A DNA stretch of 50,750 nucleotides, from NCBI GenBank assembly GCA_002354095.1, contig DEKX01000009.1, positions 1 through 50,750 on the forward strand, written 5' to 3'. This DNA comes from Prevotella sp. UBA2711 (lineage in GTDB: Bacteria > Bacteroidota > Bacteroidia > Bacteroidales > Bacteroidaceae). Position 1 is the stretch's first letter; every line of letters starts with the position of its first letter. Made by a program: the position numbers and the translations under genes. Positions 33,456 to 43,200 of this stretch are shown piece after piece. A model generated the notes under the pieces. The model ran no database searches. It was given only the letters and a program-made list of their open reading frames with translations, and was not told the origin of the DNA.

Positions 33456-34931
33456 ATGTTGAGAAAAATCCGTATCGCACTGGCAACCGTGATGTTTATT
33501 GGCATTACCATGCTATTCCTTGACTTCACGGGGACCATGCATCATTATGTGGCATGGATGCCAAAATTACAGTTCTTAGAATCCGTACTTGCCCTCAACG
33601 TTGTAGTTATTCTGGCACTCATTGTACTGACCCTAATCTTTGGACGCATCTATTGCAGTATAATATGTCCGCTGGGTATCATGCAGGACATCTTCGGATG
33701 GTTAGGCAAGAAAGCAAAGAAGAACCGTTACACTTCCTCTAAGGAAATGAAATGGTTACGTTATCCGATAATGGGTATATTCATTATCGCCCTTGTTGCA
33801 GGCATTGGTACGCTCGTACATCTATTGGCACCCTACTCTGCCTTTGGACGCATCGCCACTAACCTGCTGCAACCCGTCTGGCTAGCAGGAAACAACGCAC
33901 TTGCCTCCATCGCCGAGCATTACGACAGTTATGCGTTCTATCGAAGTGATATCTGGCTACGCTCCCTGCCCTCACTGACGATTGCCGTCATCACCCTCGT
34001 CGTACTTGCCGTCCTTGCCTGGCGCAATGGCCGTACCTATTGTAATACCATCTGCCCAGTAGGTACAGTATTGTCATTCTTCTCACGCTTCTCTTGGCTA
34101 AAGATTCTTTTCGATACAGAAAAATGCCGCAACTGCTCGCTATGCACCAAGAACTGCAAAGCTGCATGTATCGATTTCAAGAACCATGAGGTTGACTATA
34201 GCCGTTGTGTGGTTTGTGGCGACTGCATAGAAAGTTGCAAGTTCGGAGCGTTGGAATACGGTCGGAGTATTCAGAAGACTCAGAATAATCAGAATTCACC
34301 TATTGATCCCAGCAAGCGCAGTTTCCTGCTGACATCAGCCATCATGGCTACAGCAGCCATGGCTCAAGAAGCCAAGACAACGGATGGCGGACTCGCAGAG
34401 ATCGAAGACAAGGTCGCCCCAGAGCGCCAGACACCACTGACACCTCCGGGATCCCTCTCCGCCAAGAACATGGCACAGCACTGTACAGGCTGTCAACTCT
34501 GTATATCAGAATGTCCGAATGAGGTACTACGTCCCAGCAGTGACTGGCTCCACCTGATGCAACCTACCATGTCCTATGAGCGAGGTTACTGCCGCCCAGA
34601 ATGCACCCGATGCTCAGAGGTATGTCCTGCAGGAGCTATCAAACCCATACACCATGAAGACAAGTCTGCTATCCAAATCGGTCATGCCGTATGGATAAAG
34701 AAAAACTGTATTCCACTGACCGACGGCGTGTCGTGTGGCAATTGTGCCCGCCACTGTCCTGTGGGAGCCATTGAGATGGTGCCCTCCGACCCTGACGACG
34801 AGGAGTCACTGAAGATTCCCGTTGTCAACGAAGCCCGTTGTATTGGTTGTGGCGCGTGTGAGAATCTGTGTCCTGCACGCCCATTCTCAGCTATTTATGT
34901 AGAAGGACACGAAGTGCATAAGGAGGTTTAA
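33456..34931 (+). CDS. Membrane polyferredoxin (NapH/CcoG-like) with internal KR signal-like segment
   Basis: 491 residues. Four N-terminal membrane helices carry two CxxxCP motifs in loops (IYCSIICPLG, TYCNTICPVG), as in NapH/NosR-type electron-transfer proteins. Two [4Fe-4S] motif sets follow at 224-261. A KRSFLL plus hydrophobic stretch at 287-303 ends AMAQEA. Then come further Cys clusters (CTGCQLCISECP, CTRCSEVCP, CGNCARHCP, CIGCGACENLCP). Likely passes electrons across the membrane to the next gene's product. The layout suggests two cytoplasmic clusters and an exported C-terminal half. Stop is 1 base before the aldo/keto reductase start. Confidence 0.85.
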   Translation: MLRKIRIALATVMFIGITMLFLDFTGTMHHYVAWMPKLQFLESVLALNVVVILALIVLTLIFGRIYCSIICPLGIMQDIFGWLGKKAKKNRYTSSKEMKWLRYPIMGIFIIALVAGIGTLVHLLAPYSAFGRIATNLLQPVWLAGNNALASIAEHYDSYAFYRSDIWLRSLPSLTIAVITLVVLAVLAWRNGRTYCNTICPVGTVLSFFSRFSWLKILFDTEKCRNCSLCTKNCKAACIDFKNHEVDYSRCVVCGDCIESCKFGALEYGRSIQKTQNNQNSPIDPSKRSFLLTSAIMATAAMAQEAKTTDGGLAEIEDKVAPERQTPLTPPGSLSAKNMAQHCTGCQLCISECPNEVLRPSSDWLHLMQPTMSYERGYCRPECTRCSEVCPAGAIKPIHHEDKSAIQIGHAVWIKKNCIPLTDGVSCGNCARHCPVGAIEMVPSDPDDEESLKIPVVNEARCIGCGACENLCPARPFSAIYVEGHEVHKEV

Positions 34932-34932
34932 T

Positions 34933-36342
34933 ATGACAAAGAAAGATATATCACGACGCTCATTCCTCAAGCTATTGGGAGGAGGCGCATTGGCTACTGC
35001 CGCTGTTATGACAGGCTGTAAGTCGAAGAAAGATATCAAGGCCGTTCAGGAGTATGCCAAACAGGTGGAACCGCCTGTAGGCAAGATGACCTATCGTATC
35101 AATCCGAACACCAAGGACAAGGTGTCGCTGCTGGGCTATGGTATGATGCGACTGCCATCAAAGACAGAGAATGAAGATGATTACGATCAGGAGATGATCA
35201 ACCGTCAGGTGGATTATGCCATCGAGCATGGCGTCAACTATTTTGACACGTCGCCTGTCTATTGCCAAGGCAAATCGGAAGCCTGCACAGGTATCGCACT
35301 CAGTCGCCATAAGCGCAGTGAGTATTTCGTGGCTACCAAGCTGTCGAATTTCAACCCTGCCGCACAGACGCGTGAAGGCAGCATCGCCATGTATCGCCAA
35401 TCGATGAAAGACCTGCGGGTGGATTATATCGACTACTACCTGCTGCACGCAATCGGTGGCGGTGGTATGGAGAATCTGCATCAGCGCTATCTCGACAACG
35501 GTATGCTCGACTTCCTGGTAGAGGAACGCAAGGCCGGTCGTATCCGTAACCTCGGTTTCTCGTATCACGGCGATATTGCCGTGTTCGACTATCTGCTCTC
35601 ACAACATGACAAATACAAATGGGACTTCGTGCAGATTGAACTAAACTATCTGGACTGGGAATATGCCAATGAGATCAACGACAGCAATACCGATGCCAGC
35701 TATCTGTATGCCGAACTGGAGAAACGAGGCATCCCTGCCGTCATCATGGAACCGCTGTTAGGTAGCAGACTGGCTAACCTGCCCCAATATCTTTCCACGG
35801 AGCTGAAGCGGCACGACCCAGAGCGCAGCATTGCTTCCTGGGCTTTCCGCTATGCAGGAACCCCCAAGGGAGTGCTCACCGTGCTGAGCGGGATGACCTA
35901 CATGGAACATCTGAAGGATAATCTGCTCTCCTATTGTCCGCTGAAGCCACTAACCCCCGTACAGATGGAATATCTGCAAAAGGATATTGCCAAACAGATT
36001 GTAGGACTGTCCAACATTCCCTGCAACGACTGTAAGTATTGTATGCCCTGTCCTTATGGTATTGACATCCCAGCTATCTTCGTACATTATAATAAATGTA
36101 AGAACGAGGGCACCCTACCACGCGACAAAGGCGACAAAGAATATCGTGAGATGCGCCGCAACTACCTGATTGGGCTCGACCGTGCCGTACCCAAGTTACG
36201 TCAGGCCGACCACTGCATCGGTTGTGGACAATGCGAGCCCCACTGTCCGCAGAACATTCGCATTCCTCGCGAATTGCAGAGAATCAGTGATTTCGTGGAA
36301 GCGCTGAAACAAGACAAGCTGGAGCGTCCGAAAGACGCATAA
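34933..36342 (+). CDS. Tat-exported lipoprotein aldo/keto reductase with ferredoxin domain
   Basis: 469 residues. A twin-arginine signal SRRSFLKLLGG (Arg8, Arg9) and lipobox VMTGC (Cys29) predict export as a folded lipoprotein. The aldo/keto reductase barrel spans about 55-340 with the catalytic set in NYFDTSPVY (Asp, Tyr), FVATKL (Lys) and DYYLLHAIG (His). A C-terminal region carries CNDCKYCMPCPYGIDIP and CIGCGQCEPHCPQNIRIP, consistent with [4Fe-4S] clusters. Immediately downstream of tatAC and the polyferredoxin, which probably supplies electrons. The substrate is unknown. A terminator follows. Confidence 0.88.
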   Translation: MTKKDISRRSFLKLLGGGALATAAVMTGCKSKKDIKAVQEYAKQVEPPVGKMTYRINPNTKDKVSLLGYGMMRLPSKTENEDDYDQEMINRQVDYAIEHGVNYFDTSPVYCQGKSEACTGIALSRHKRSEYFVATKLSNFNPAAQTREGSIAMYRQSMKDLRVDYIDYYLLHAIGGGGMENLHQRYLDNGMLDFLVEERKAGRIRNLGFSYHGDIAVFDYLLSQHDKYKWDFVQIELNYLDWEYANEINDSNTDASYLYAELEKRGIPAVIMEPLLGSRLANLPQYLSTELKRHDPERSIASWAFRYAGTPKGVLTVLSGMTYMEHLKDNLLSYCPLKPLTPVQMEYLQKDIAKQIVGLSNIPCNDCKYCMPCPYGIDIPAIFVHYNKCKNEGTLPRDKGDKEYREMRRNYLIGLDRAVPKLRQADHCIGCGQCEPHCPQNIRIPRELQRISDFVEALKQDKLERPKDA

Positions 36343-36363
36343 GCATAAAGTTTCACCCTAATA

Positions 36364-36390
36364 GCCTCCCACAAAGGGAGGTTTTTTATT
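36364..36390 (+). terminator. Terminator of the tatAC-redox operon
   Basis: CCTCCC / GGGAGG stem, 5-base loop, followed by TTTTTTATT. Confidence 0.88.
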
Positions 36391-36430
36391 AATTTGGCAA
36401 AAAAGTGTCAGTGTATTATATTATTTTTAT

Positions 36431-36438
36431 TACTTTTG
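36431..36438 (+). promoter_or_regulatory. Promoter -7 element of the membrane AraC-type regulator
   Basis: TACTTTTG. An in-frame ATG at 36440 lies directly against it and would precede the transcript; the ATG at 36461 is the likely start. Confidence 0.6.
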
Positions 36439-36460
36439 CATGACAAAAATAGATAATGGC

Positions 36461-37468
36461 ATGAAACGTTTTTCTTTCATCATCACTGCATTATTCATTT
36501 TCACCATGTCAATGGCTAACAACATTGACGTCATTTACGAAGGAGCCAAAAACATCAGCGACTGGGAGACGTTGGAGATTTCCAGCATCAAATTCCACAA
36601 TTTGAAAGTGGGCGACACCATCTATGTCTATACCAGTAAAGTAGATTCCACATCTTTAGGCGCATTTCAGGATCATGAATGGAAAACCATTCCCGGAGTG
36701 ATTAACGGACAACCTATCACTGGCGATTATGAATTTGTGGTCAGGGATGAAAATGCGCTAAACGAACTCAAACAATTCGGTTTGAAGATTAGAGGCTACC
36801 ACTATATTATTAATAAGGTGGTTATCAAACATCAAGATCAAATTATCAAGACCATCCTTATTATCTCCTCCAGTATCATTTTCCTGCTGATACTGATTAC
36901 CATCGGAATACTGGCCTACAAGAACAAGCAACTACGCAAAGTCAACCTACAGCTTTACGCTCGCAATATGGACGTATTAGCTGCCGTTGATGAAGAAAAA
37001 CGACTAAAAGCCCGTTATGAAGGTGAAATAGCTGCCTTCAAGGAAATGATACAAAATGGTGTCAGTGGGAGCCCTGTAAGACAGAAATACCAGAATAGCA
37101 CTTTAGCCGACGACGATAAATTTCTATTACAGGACCGCATCATGAAGCTGTTTGAAGGCACAGACGAGATATTTGCAGAAGACTTTAACATGAACAAGTT
37201 GGCTACGCTTGTGAATTCCAACTATAAGAACGTATCGCAGGTCATCAACGAACAGATGGGCAAGAACTTCAATGCCTTGCTGAATGAGTATCGCATTCAA
37301 GAGGCCTGCCGACGTTTCAACGACATAGCCAATTATGGTAACTATACGATAGAGGCTATCGGTAATAGTGTTGGCTATAATTCCCGTTCGACCTTTATCA
37401 CACAGTTCAAGTCGATTACAGGACTTACACCTTCCGAGTTCCAAAAGATGGCTAAAGAGATCCGATAA
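36461..37468 (+). CDS. Membrane one-component AraC-type regulator with glycan-domain-like sensor
   Basis: 335 residues from ATG 36461. Signal peptide or anchor (FSFIITALFIFTMSMA), then a periplasmic domain (about 22-125) and one membrane helix (TILIISSSIIFLLILITIGIL, about 131-151). A charged linker leads to an AraC-type DNA-binding domain (about 240-335; LATLVNSNYKNVSQVINEQM, YNSRSTFITQFKSITGLTPSEF). The periplasmic domain shares its pattern (VGDTIYVY; FGLKIRGYHYIINKV) with domains of the secreted proteins encoded further right in this locus. It likely senses a mannan-derived ligand and activates the locus; the ligand is inferred. Confidence 0.85.
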   Translation: MKRFSFIITALFIFTMSMANNIDVIYEGAKNISDWETLEISSIKFHNLKVGDTIYVYTSKVDSTSLGAFQDHEWKTIPGVINGQPITGDYEFVVRDENALNELKQFGLKIRGYHYIINKVVIKHQDQIIKTILIISSSIIFLLILITIGILAYKNKQLRKVNLQLYARNMDVLAAVDEEKRLKARYEGEIAAFKEMIQNGVSGSPVRQKYQNSTLADDDKFLLQDRIMKLFEGTDEIFAEDFNMNKLATLVNSNYKNVSQVINEQMGKNFNALLNEYRIQEACRRFNDIANYGNYTIEAIGNSVGYNSRSTFITQFKSITGLTPSEFQKMAKEIR

Positions 37469-37485
37469 CAGCCAACTTTTGTGTA

Positions 37486-37519
37486 GAATCATAATTCCGA
37501 ACATGCAGAATTATAATTC
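37486..37519. promoter_or_regulatory. Dyad upstream of the small AraC-type gene
   Basis: GAATCATAATTC (37486-37497) and GAATTATAATTC (37508-37519), 11 of 12 complementary, with a 10-base spacer. Possible operator or weak terminator of the preceding gene. Confidence 0.4.
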
Positions 37520-37526
37520 ACTACAT

Positions 37527-37555
37527 CTATTGAACATTCTCTGAATGCTCAATAG
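37527..37555. promoter_or_regulatory. Operator-like palindrome in the promoter of the mannan locus operon
   Basis: CTATTGAACATTC and GAATGCTCAATAG around TCT, 12 of 13 complementary. It ends 11 bases before the -7 box at 37567, covering the -33 region. Confidence 0.5.
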
Positions 37556-37566
37556 ATAATTATATT

Positions 37567-37574
37567 TATCTTTG
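37567..37574 (+). promoter_or_regulatory. Promoter -7 element of the small AraC-type gene
   Basis: TATCTTTG, 8 bases before the ATG at 37583, implying a leader of only a few bases. No TTTG at -33, consistent with activator dependence. Confidence 0.6.
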
Positions 37575-37582
37575 CAGATGTT

Positions 37583-37930
37583 ATGAACAAGCCTAAAACA
37601 ACATCCAGCGAAGAGACAATGAAGATGGTTACTGACTTTATCCATCGGCATTACGACGAAGAGTTGCGTCTATCAACCCTTTCAGCCTTGGTGAACATGG
37701 CACCTACCACCTTATGCCGCTTCTTTAAGCGTCAAACTGGCATCCATTTACTCGATTATATCACCAATGTCCGCTTGGATGCCGTAAAACAAAAACTCCT
37801 CAACACGGACATGATGGTCAGTGACATCAGTTTCCTATGTGGTTTCAACACCCTGTCTAATTTCAACCGGCTTTTCAGGAGGCGGTTTGGATGCAACCCC
37901 ACAGAATACAGAAAAAACTACAAACAATAA
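37583..37930 (+). CDS. Short AraC-family regulator (DNA-binding domain only)
   Basis: 115 residues, essentially one AraC-type double helix-turn-helix domain (LRLSTLSALVNMAPTTLCRFFKRQTG; DISFLCGFNTLSNFNRLFRRRFGCNPTEYRK). There is no ligand-binding or membrane part, so it must be controlled by its amount or by a partner. It lies between the membrane sensor and the mannanase gene, 15 bases before the latter, and is probably the first gene of the catabolic operon. It may relay or amplify the signal from the upstream sensor. Confidence 0.87.
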   Translation: MNKPKTTSSEETMKMVTDFIHRHYDEELRLSTLSALVNMAPTTLCRFFKRQTGIHLLDYITNVRLDAVKQKLLNTDMMVSDISFLCGFNTLSNFNRLFRRRFGCNPTEYRKNYKQ

Positions 37931-37945
37931 AACATTATTAATATT

Positions 37946-39052
37946 ATGAACAGATTACTACTATTTGCTATGCTGGCATCACTTTTCAGCTGTTCCAAGG
38001 CAGAATCTTCTGAAGCAGGTATCTCGAATCAAGAGAACGTTACCTATCAGTTGGTGAATCAGAATGCCACACCAGAGACTAAAAAACTCTTTAACTTACT
38101 TTCGGAGCTTTACGGCAAGCGTATCATTTCCGGTGTTGTTGCCAACATCGACTGGAACTACCGCGATGCCGAGAATGTTTACAAATGGACGGGGCAGTGG
38201 CCTGCCATTAATGTGTTTGACTTCATGAACATCCATGCCTCCAAGGACGTGAATCCCAAGGGTTGGCTCGACTACTCAGACGACACCTGCGTGCGTGAAT
38301 GGCACGAGGCAGGAGGTGTAGTAGGCTGCATGTGGCACTGGCAAGTGCTCTGCAACGATGGTGTCAACCTCACCTGTTCGCCTGGTACAAAGCCTGGTGA
38401 GACCAGTTTCGACCCCTCGAAAGTCTATGAGGACGGTACCAACGAAAACAAGGTGGCTATCCGGCAGATGGATCAGGTATGCGGTTATCTGAAGAAGATG
38501 CAGCAACAGGGCATCCCTGTCATCTGGCGTCCGTTCCACGAGGCAGCAGGCAACTCCACCGAGTTTGAGGGTGGTGCCGCCTGGTTCTGGTGGGGAGCCA
38601 AGGGTCCTGAGGTGTATAAGAAACTATGGCGTTATATGTACGACTACTTCGTCAACAAACAGGGACTCAACAACCTCATCTGGGTGTGGAACTCGCAGAT
38701 GGGCGACGGCGACTGGTATCCTGGCGACGATGTAGTTGATATTGTGGGACGCGACAACTATTCTGCCCTGCAATATCCGCTGATGAAGGAATTCAAGCAA
38801 CTCGCCAAAGACTATCCCAATAAGATGATTACCCTTGCTGAGTGTGGCAACGGTGATGAAGTCCACATGTCGCTGCTTTCCAAGATATGGGCGCAAGGCT
38901 CACGATGGAGCTGGTTCATGACCTGGTATGATTCCGACTATAACTCTGGCAAAAGCGAAGAGCATAAATTTGCTGACGAGGCATGGTGGAAGGATGCTTT
39001 CGCCCAGCCTTATGTGGTAACCCGTGAACAAATCAAAGAAATGCTGAAATGA
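37946..39052 (+). CDS. GH26 beta-mannanase lipoprotein
   Basis: Endo-acting glycoside hydrolase family 26 enzyme that cuts beta-1,4-mannan, anchored as a lipoprotein. The 368-residue protein has a lipobox LFSC with Cys16. The catalytic acid/base is Glu199 in WRPFHEAAGN and the nucleophile Glu299 in TLAECGN, both in family positions. Aromatic platforms (WDFMN-like, GCMWHWQV, WFWWGAKG) line the cleft. Length is normal for a single-domain enzyme. The acidic-rich surface expected of surface export (residues after Cys16: SKAESSEAG) is weak. The stop overlaps the next gene by 4 bases. This enzyme is the main ground for calling the locus a mannan system. Confidence 0.92.
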   Translation: MNRLLLFAMLASLFSCSKAESSEAGISNQENVTYQLVNQNATPETKKLFNLLSELYGKRIISGVVANIDWNYRDAENVYKWTGQWPAINVFDFMNIHASKDVNPKGWLDYSDDTCVREWHEAGGVVGCMWHWQVLCNDGVNLTCSPGTKPGETSFDPSKVYEDGTNENKVAIRQMDQVCGYLKKMQQQGIPVIWRPFHEAAGNSTEFEGGAAWFWWGAKGPEVYKKLWRYMYDYFVNKQGLNNLIWVWNSQMGDGDWYPGDDVVDIVGRDNYSALQYPLMKEFKQLAKDYPNKMITLAECGNGDEVHMSLLSKIWAQGSRWSWFMTWYDSDYNSGKSEEHKFADEAWWKDAFAQPYVVTREQIKEMLK

Positions 39053-40209
39053 TGAAGATTCGTACCTTATATATTATTACGCTATTGACAGGATGGATTT
39101 TCTCAGCAACTGTGACAGCTGCTGAGAAAACCATCTTGATTGGTCCGAAAACCATCGGTGCTGGGTGGAAAGACAATATCGTCATCGAGTCCAAGCAATT
39201 CCAGCAAGCTGGAGTCGGCGACATCATGACGGTCTATACGGCAGAAGCCAAGCGTACGGCTCAGATTGCTTTCCAAGACCCTAAGGACTGGCAGGCTGTA
39301 GCCCCTGAGTATGGTGCTATGTCGGTGCAGGGTCCTGTCAGAATGACGCTGACAGCCGATATCCTTGCCAAGATACAGGAACGTGGACTCATCTTAGGTG
39401 GCCACGACTACAAGATTATGCAGGTAACGCTGATTCCCGCCTCAGAGATGACGGAGACCATAGTCTATAAAGGTCCGTCGATGACGCTGAAAGACGACTG
39501 GAGCACTTCGGTGCCTATCTCCAAGAAAGTGTTCAAGAACGTGAAGGTAGGCGACGGCATCCGTTTCCATGTGAGCAAGGTAAAACCCGGTGCAGCTCTG
39601 AAACTGATGGACATGACCTGGAACGTGATGGACCCCTCAGTTGACGGGTGTCAGATAGGCGAGAACGGCTATACCTATTATATTAATGAGCAGTCGCAGC
39701 TCATCAAATTGCAACTGGCTGGTCCCGACGGAATTTCTATGCGAGTAGGCGGCAAGAGCTTCAAGTTCGAGAAAATCAGTATCGTGAGTTGTACGGCTCA
39801 GCCCGACGAGGACTACTCAACGGCACAGCGTGCCCCCAAAGAATATAAGTTGCAACCGGGCGAGTTGTTCCATGGCGAGAAGACCTTCCCCAACGACTGG
39901 AGCGGCAATCTGCGCCTGACTGCCGAACCTTTTCAAGAGTGTACGGAAAACGATGTGCTGATAGTCAGCTATCAGCTGTTGCCCGGACTGAAGGAAGCCC
40001 ACGTTGACCCCAAGATGTCGTTTCGCGAGAACAAAGGCAGTTGGCGTGACCTGTCGGGATCGAAAGAACCCGTCTGGATGGACCTCAACGGCACAGATGT
40101 CGTGTTGACTTTCGACGAGAACAGTCTCGATAAACTGAAGACATCAGGCCTCGTGGTGACTGGATTAGGATTTATCCTCACGAAAATAGAACTGGTCAGT
40201 GCACAATAA
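39049..40209 (+). CDS. Secreted protein with three copies of the sensor-like domain
   Basis: 386 residues with a signal peptide (LYIITLLTGWIFSATVTA) and no lipobox. Three tandem domains of about 110 residues lie at about 27-130, 136-250 and 272-386. Each starts with an I-x-G/E-x-x-x...W segment, has a GDxI/NDVL strand (VGDIMTVYT, VGDGIRFHV, ENDVLIVSY) and ends with a GLxxxGxxxxIxKI-type strand (ERGLILGGHDYKI, TSGLVVTGLGFIL). The same pattern is in the periplasmic part of the regulator at 36461 and in the giant protein at the right edge. Probably carbohydrate-binding. Coupled to the mannanase gene by ATGA overlap. Confidence 0.72.
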   Translation: MMKIRTLYIITLLTGWIFSATVTAAEKTILIGPKTIGAGWKDNIVIESKQFQQAGVGDIMTVYTAEAKRTAQIAFQDPKDWQAVAPEYGAMSVQGPVRMTLTADILAKIQERGLILGGHDYKIMQVTLIPASEMTETIVYKGPSMTLKDDWSTSVPISKKVFKNVKVGDGIRFHVSKVKPGAALKLMDMTWNVMDPSVDGCQIGENGYTYYINEQSQLIKLQLAGPDGISMRVGGKSFKFEKISIVSCTAQPDEDYSTAQRAPKEYKLQPGELFHGEKTFPNDWSGNLRLTAEPFQECTENDVLIVSYQLLPGLKEAHVDPKMSFRENKGSWRDLSGSKEPVWMDLNGTDVVLTFDENSLDKLKTSGLVVTGLGFILTKIELVSAQ

Positions 40210-40237
40210 TAACAAACTATTAACTCAATACAATTCT

Positions 40238-43200
40238 ATGCGAAAAAAGATAATCGGATGTTTGTTGCTTCTATTGACTATCAGTATAGGCATACAGGCA
40301 CAAACACAAATCAAAGGACGCGTCATGGACGGAGCTATGCCTGGTGAGCCTCTTATCGGTGCGAGCGTTCAGATTCCTGGTACGTCCATCGGAACTGTGA
40401 CAGATTTGGACGGTCATTTTTCCTTCACCTTGCCAGAAGGGAAAATCATCATCCAGATATCGATGATTGGTTACAAGACACAAGTTGTCAATGTAAAAGG
40501 AAAAACCGACATTGAAGTCACCCTTCAGGAAGATGCCAAACTCATGGAGGAAGTGGTGGTGGTTGGTTATGGAACGATGAAGAAGCGTGATTTAAGCGGT
40601 TCTGTATCACAAATCAAAAGCGACGAACTGATGAAAGGCGGTGCCGTTGATGTAGCCCACGGAATGCAAGGAAAAATCGCAGGTGTACAGGTACAACAAA
40701 ATGACGGTTCGCCTGGTGCCGGTGTCAGTATCACAGTACGTGGTGCCAATTCGTTTACCACCAGTTCTCAGCCATTATACATTGTTGATGGCATTCCATT
40801 CGGTACTGATCCCAACGGTACCCCAAGTAGTGATGCCAATGGAGGTAATAATCAGCAAACCAGTCCACTTTCTATGCTTAATCCCAACGAGATAGAAAAG
40901 ATTGAAGTGTTGAAAGATGCCTCAGCAACAGCTATTTACGGCTCACGTGGTGCCAATGGTGTGGTCATCATTACCACGAAAAAGGGACACACCGGTAAGC
41001 CCAAAGTGGAATTCAGTGCTACGTGGACGCTCCAACATATAGGAAAGCGTGTAAAAATGTTGAGTCCTTATACCTATGCACGTTATCAGAACGAGGCAGC
41101 TGGCAATAGTCGTAATTACGAACAAGGAACCCAGCGTAATCCATACCGCGGCGAATGGGAATACCCCTATACTGGTGGAGCTTTTGTCTATTCACAAGGA
41201 AAGTACAACCCTTCACCCGAAGATTTCCTGCAACCAGGGTTGCGAGAAGACGAATACGGCAACATAGATGAAGTGGTGGGTGCCGACTGGCAGGATGAAA
41301 TCTATCAGACCGGTTGGCAACAGGAATACAGTGCCAGTGTCAGTGGTGGTAGCGAACAAGGATGGTTTGCTTTTTCAGGTAGTTACACCGACCAGAAGGG
41401 TATTATCAAGAACACAGGTTATAAGCGATATGGACTCAGTATGAACATCAGTCGCCATATCACGAATTGGCTGGAGATAGGTACCAGTCAACATTTCACA
41501 CATGCTACTACCGACTTCCAGCGAACTAATTCCGAGAACACGGGTATTATCCGCTCTGCACTGATTTTCCCACCTACCTATGGACCTCATTCTGAGACGG
41601 AACAACTGGACGACCTGAACTGGTTGGCAGCCAATCCCACCAATTATGTAAACGGAGCCAAAGATCAGCTGAAACAAATCAGTTGGTTCAGCAGTTCCTA
41701 TGTGGAAGCCAAAATCACTCCTTGGTTGAAATTCCGCCAGAACTTAGGTCTTGGCTACAATGACGGACATCGTGGTACCTATTACGACCGTCACACACAG
41801 GAAGGTAAATCGCCCAATAACGGAAAAGCCGGTAAAGCCAGCAATATCTGGAAGAGCTTTACTTCTGAGTCTTTGTTGACCCTTGACAAGACGTATGGTA
41901 TCCATAAGTTCAATGCCGTTGCAGGTATTACTTTTGAAAGCGGTTCGGGTGAGAGTGAATCAGTGACAGCCACTAATTTCCCCAACGACACGATGAAGGA
42001 CGGTGACATCAGTCTGGCACTTGACCGTCCGACCATCAACAGCAGTACCACCAAGACTTCGTTGGAATCATTCCTGGCCCGTTTGAATTACACCTTATTA
42101 GATAAATACCTCTTTACATTCAGCATCCGTACCGATGGTAGTTCGGCTTTTGCCGAGAACAACAAATGGGCAACCTTCCTTTCAGGAGCTATTGCCTGGC
42201 GTGCTATTGACGAAGAGTTTATCAAGAAACTGAATATATTCTCCAATCTGAAATTCAGGATGAGTTATGGCGAGACTGGTAACCAAGGTATCGGTGCCTA
42301 TCGCACCCGGACCATTCTTCAGGCCGCCAACTATCCCTATAACGGAACGCTTTCAAATGGTAGCGCGATGATTGATTGGCGTGGTCCTACAAATCCGGAT
42401 TTGAAGTGGGAGACCACCGGACAGTTTGATGCAGGTATTGACATGGGATTCATGGACAACCGCTTGCAGCTGACCATCGATTATTACTACAAGAAAACCC
42501 GCAATCTGTTGCAGAACGTGACCATCCCCAGCTCTTCCGGTTTCAGTCAGCAGTTGGTCAACCGCGGCAATGTGGTGAACGAAGGTCTGGAAATCTCACT
42601 CAACTACGACATTTTGCGCAATACAGCCTTGAAGTGGAGCCTGTCAGCCAACTTCGCCCTGAACCGCAACCGTATTGGCGGACTCGATGGCGACCAGTAT
42701 GCCACGTCGCTGTGGTCAAAAGCCGACCAAGTGTTCCTGCAACGCAACGGCTACCCCATTGGTACGCTCTATGGCTATGTAGAGGATGGTTTCTACAATA
42801 ACATATCGGAGGTTCGCTCCAATAAGGCTTATGCATCCCTCTCGGATATGGAAGCACTGCGCTATGTGGGTGAAATCAAATATCGCGACATCAACGGTGA
42901 CGGTCAGATAACGGAAGACGACCGTACCATCATCGGTGACACAAACCCTGATTTCACCTATGGTATCACCAACAACCTCTCTTGGAAAAACTTCTCCATG
43001 AGTTTTATGCTTCAAGGCAGTCAAGGCAATGACATCTTCAATTACAACCTCACAGATATTACCATGAGCAATATTGGTAATGTGACCGTTGATGCCTACA
43101 ACGGACGCTGGACGGAAGCTACGGCAAAAACGGCCAGTTGGCCCAAAGCTACGTCAGGCTATACTCGCTCATGGCTTATCAGTAACCGATATGTGGAAAA

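Noticed and set aside
37946..39052. A GH5 or GH113 mannanase instead of GH26
   Set aside because: Spacing and context of Glu199 (RPFHEAAGN) and Glu299 (LAECGN) fit GH26.
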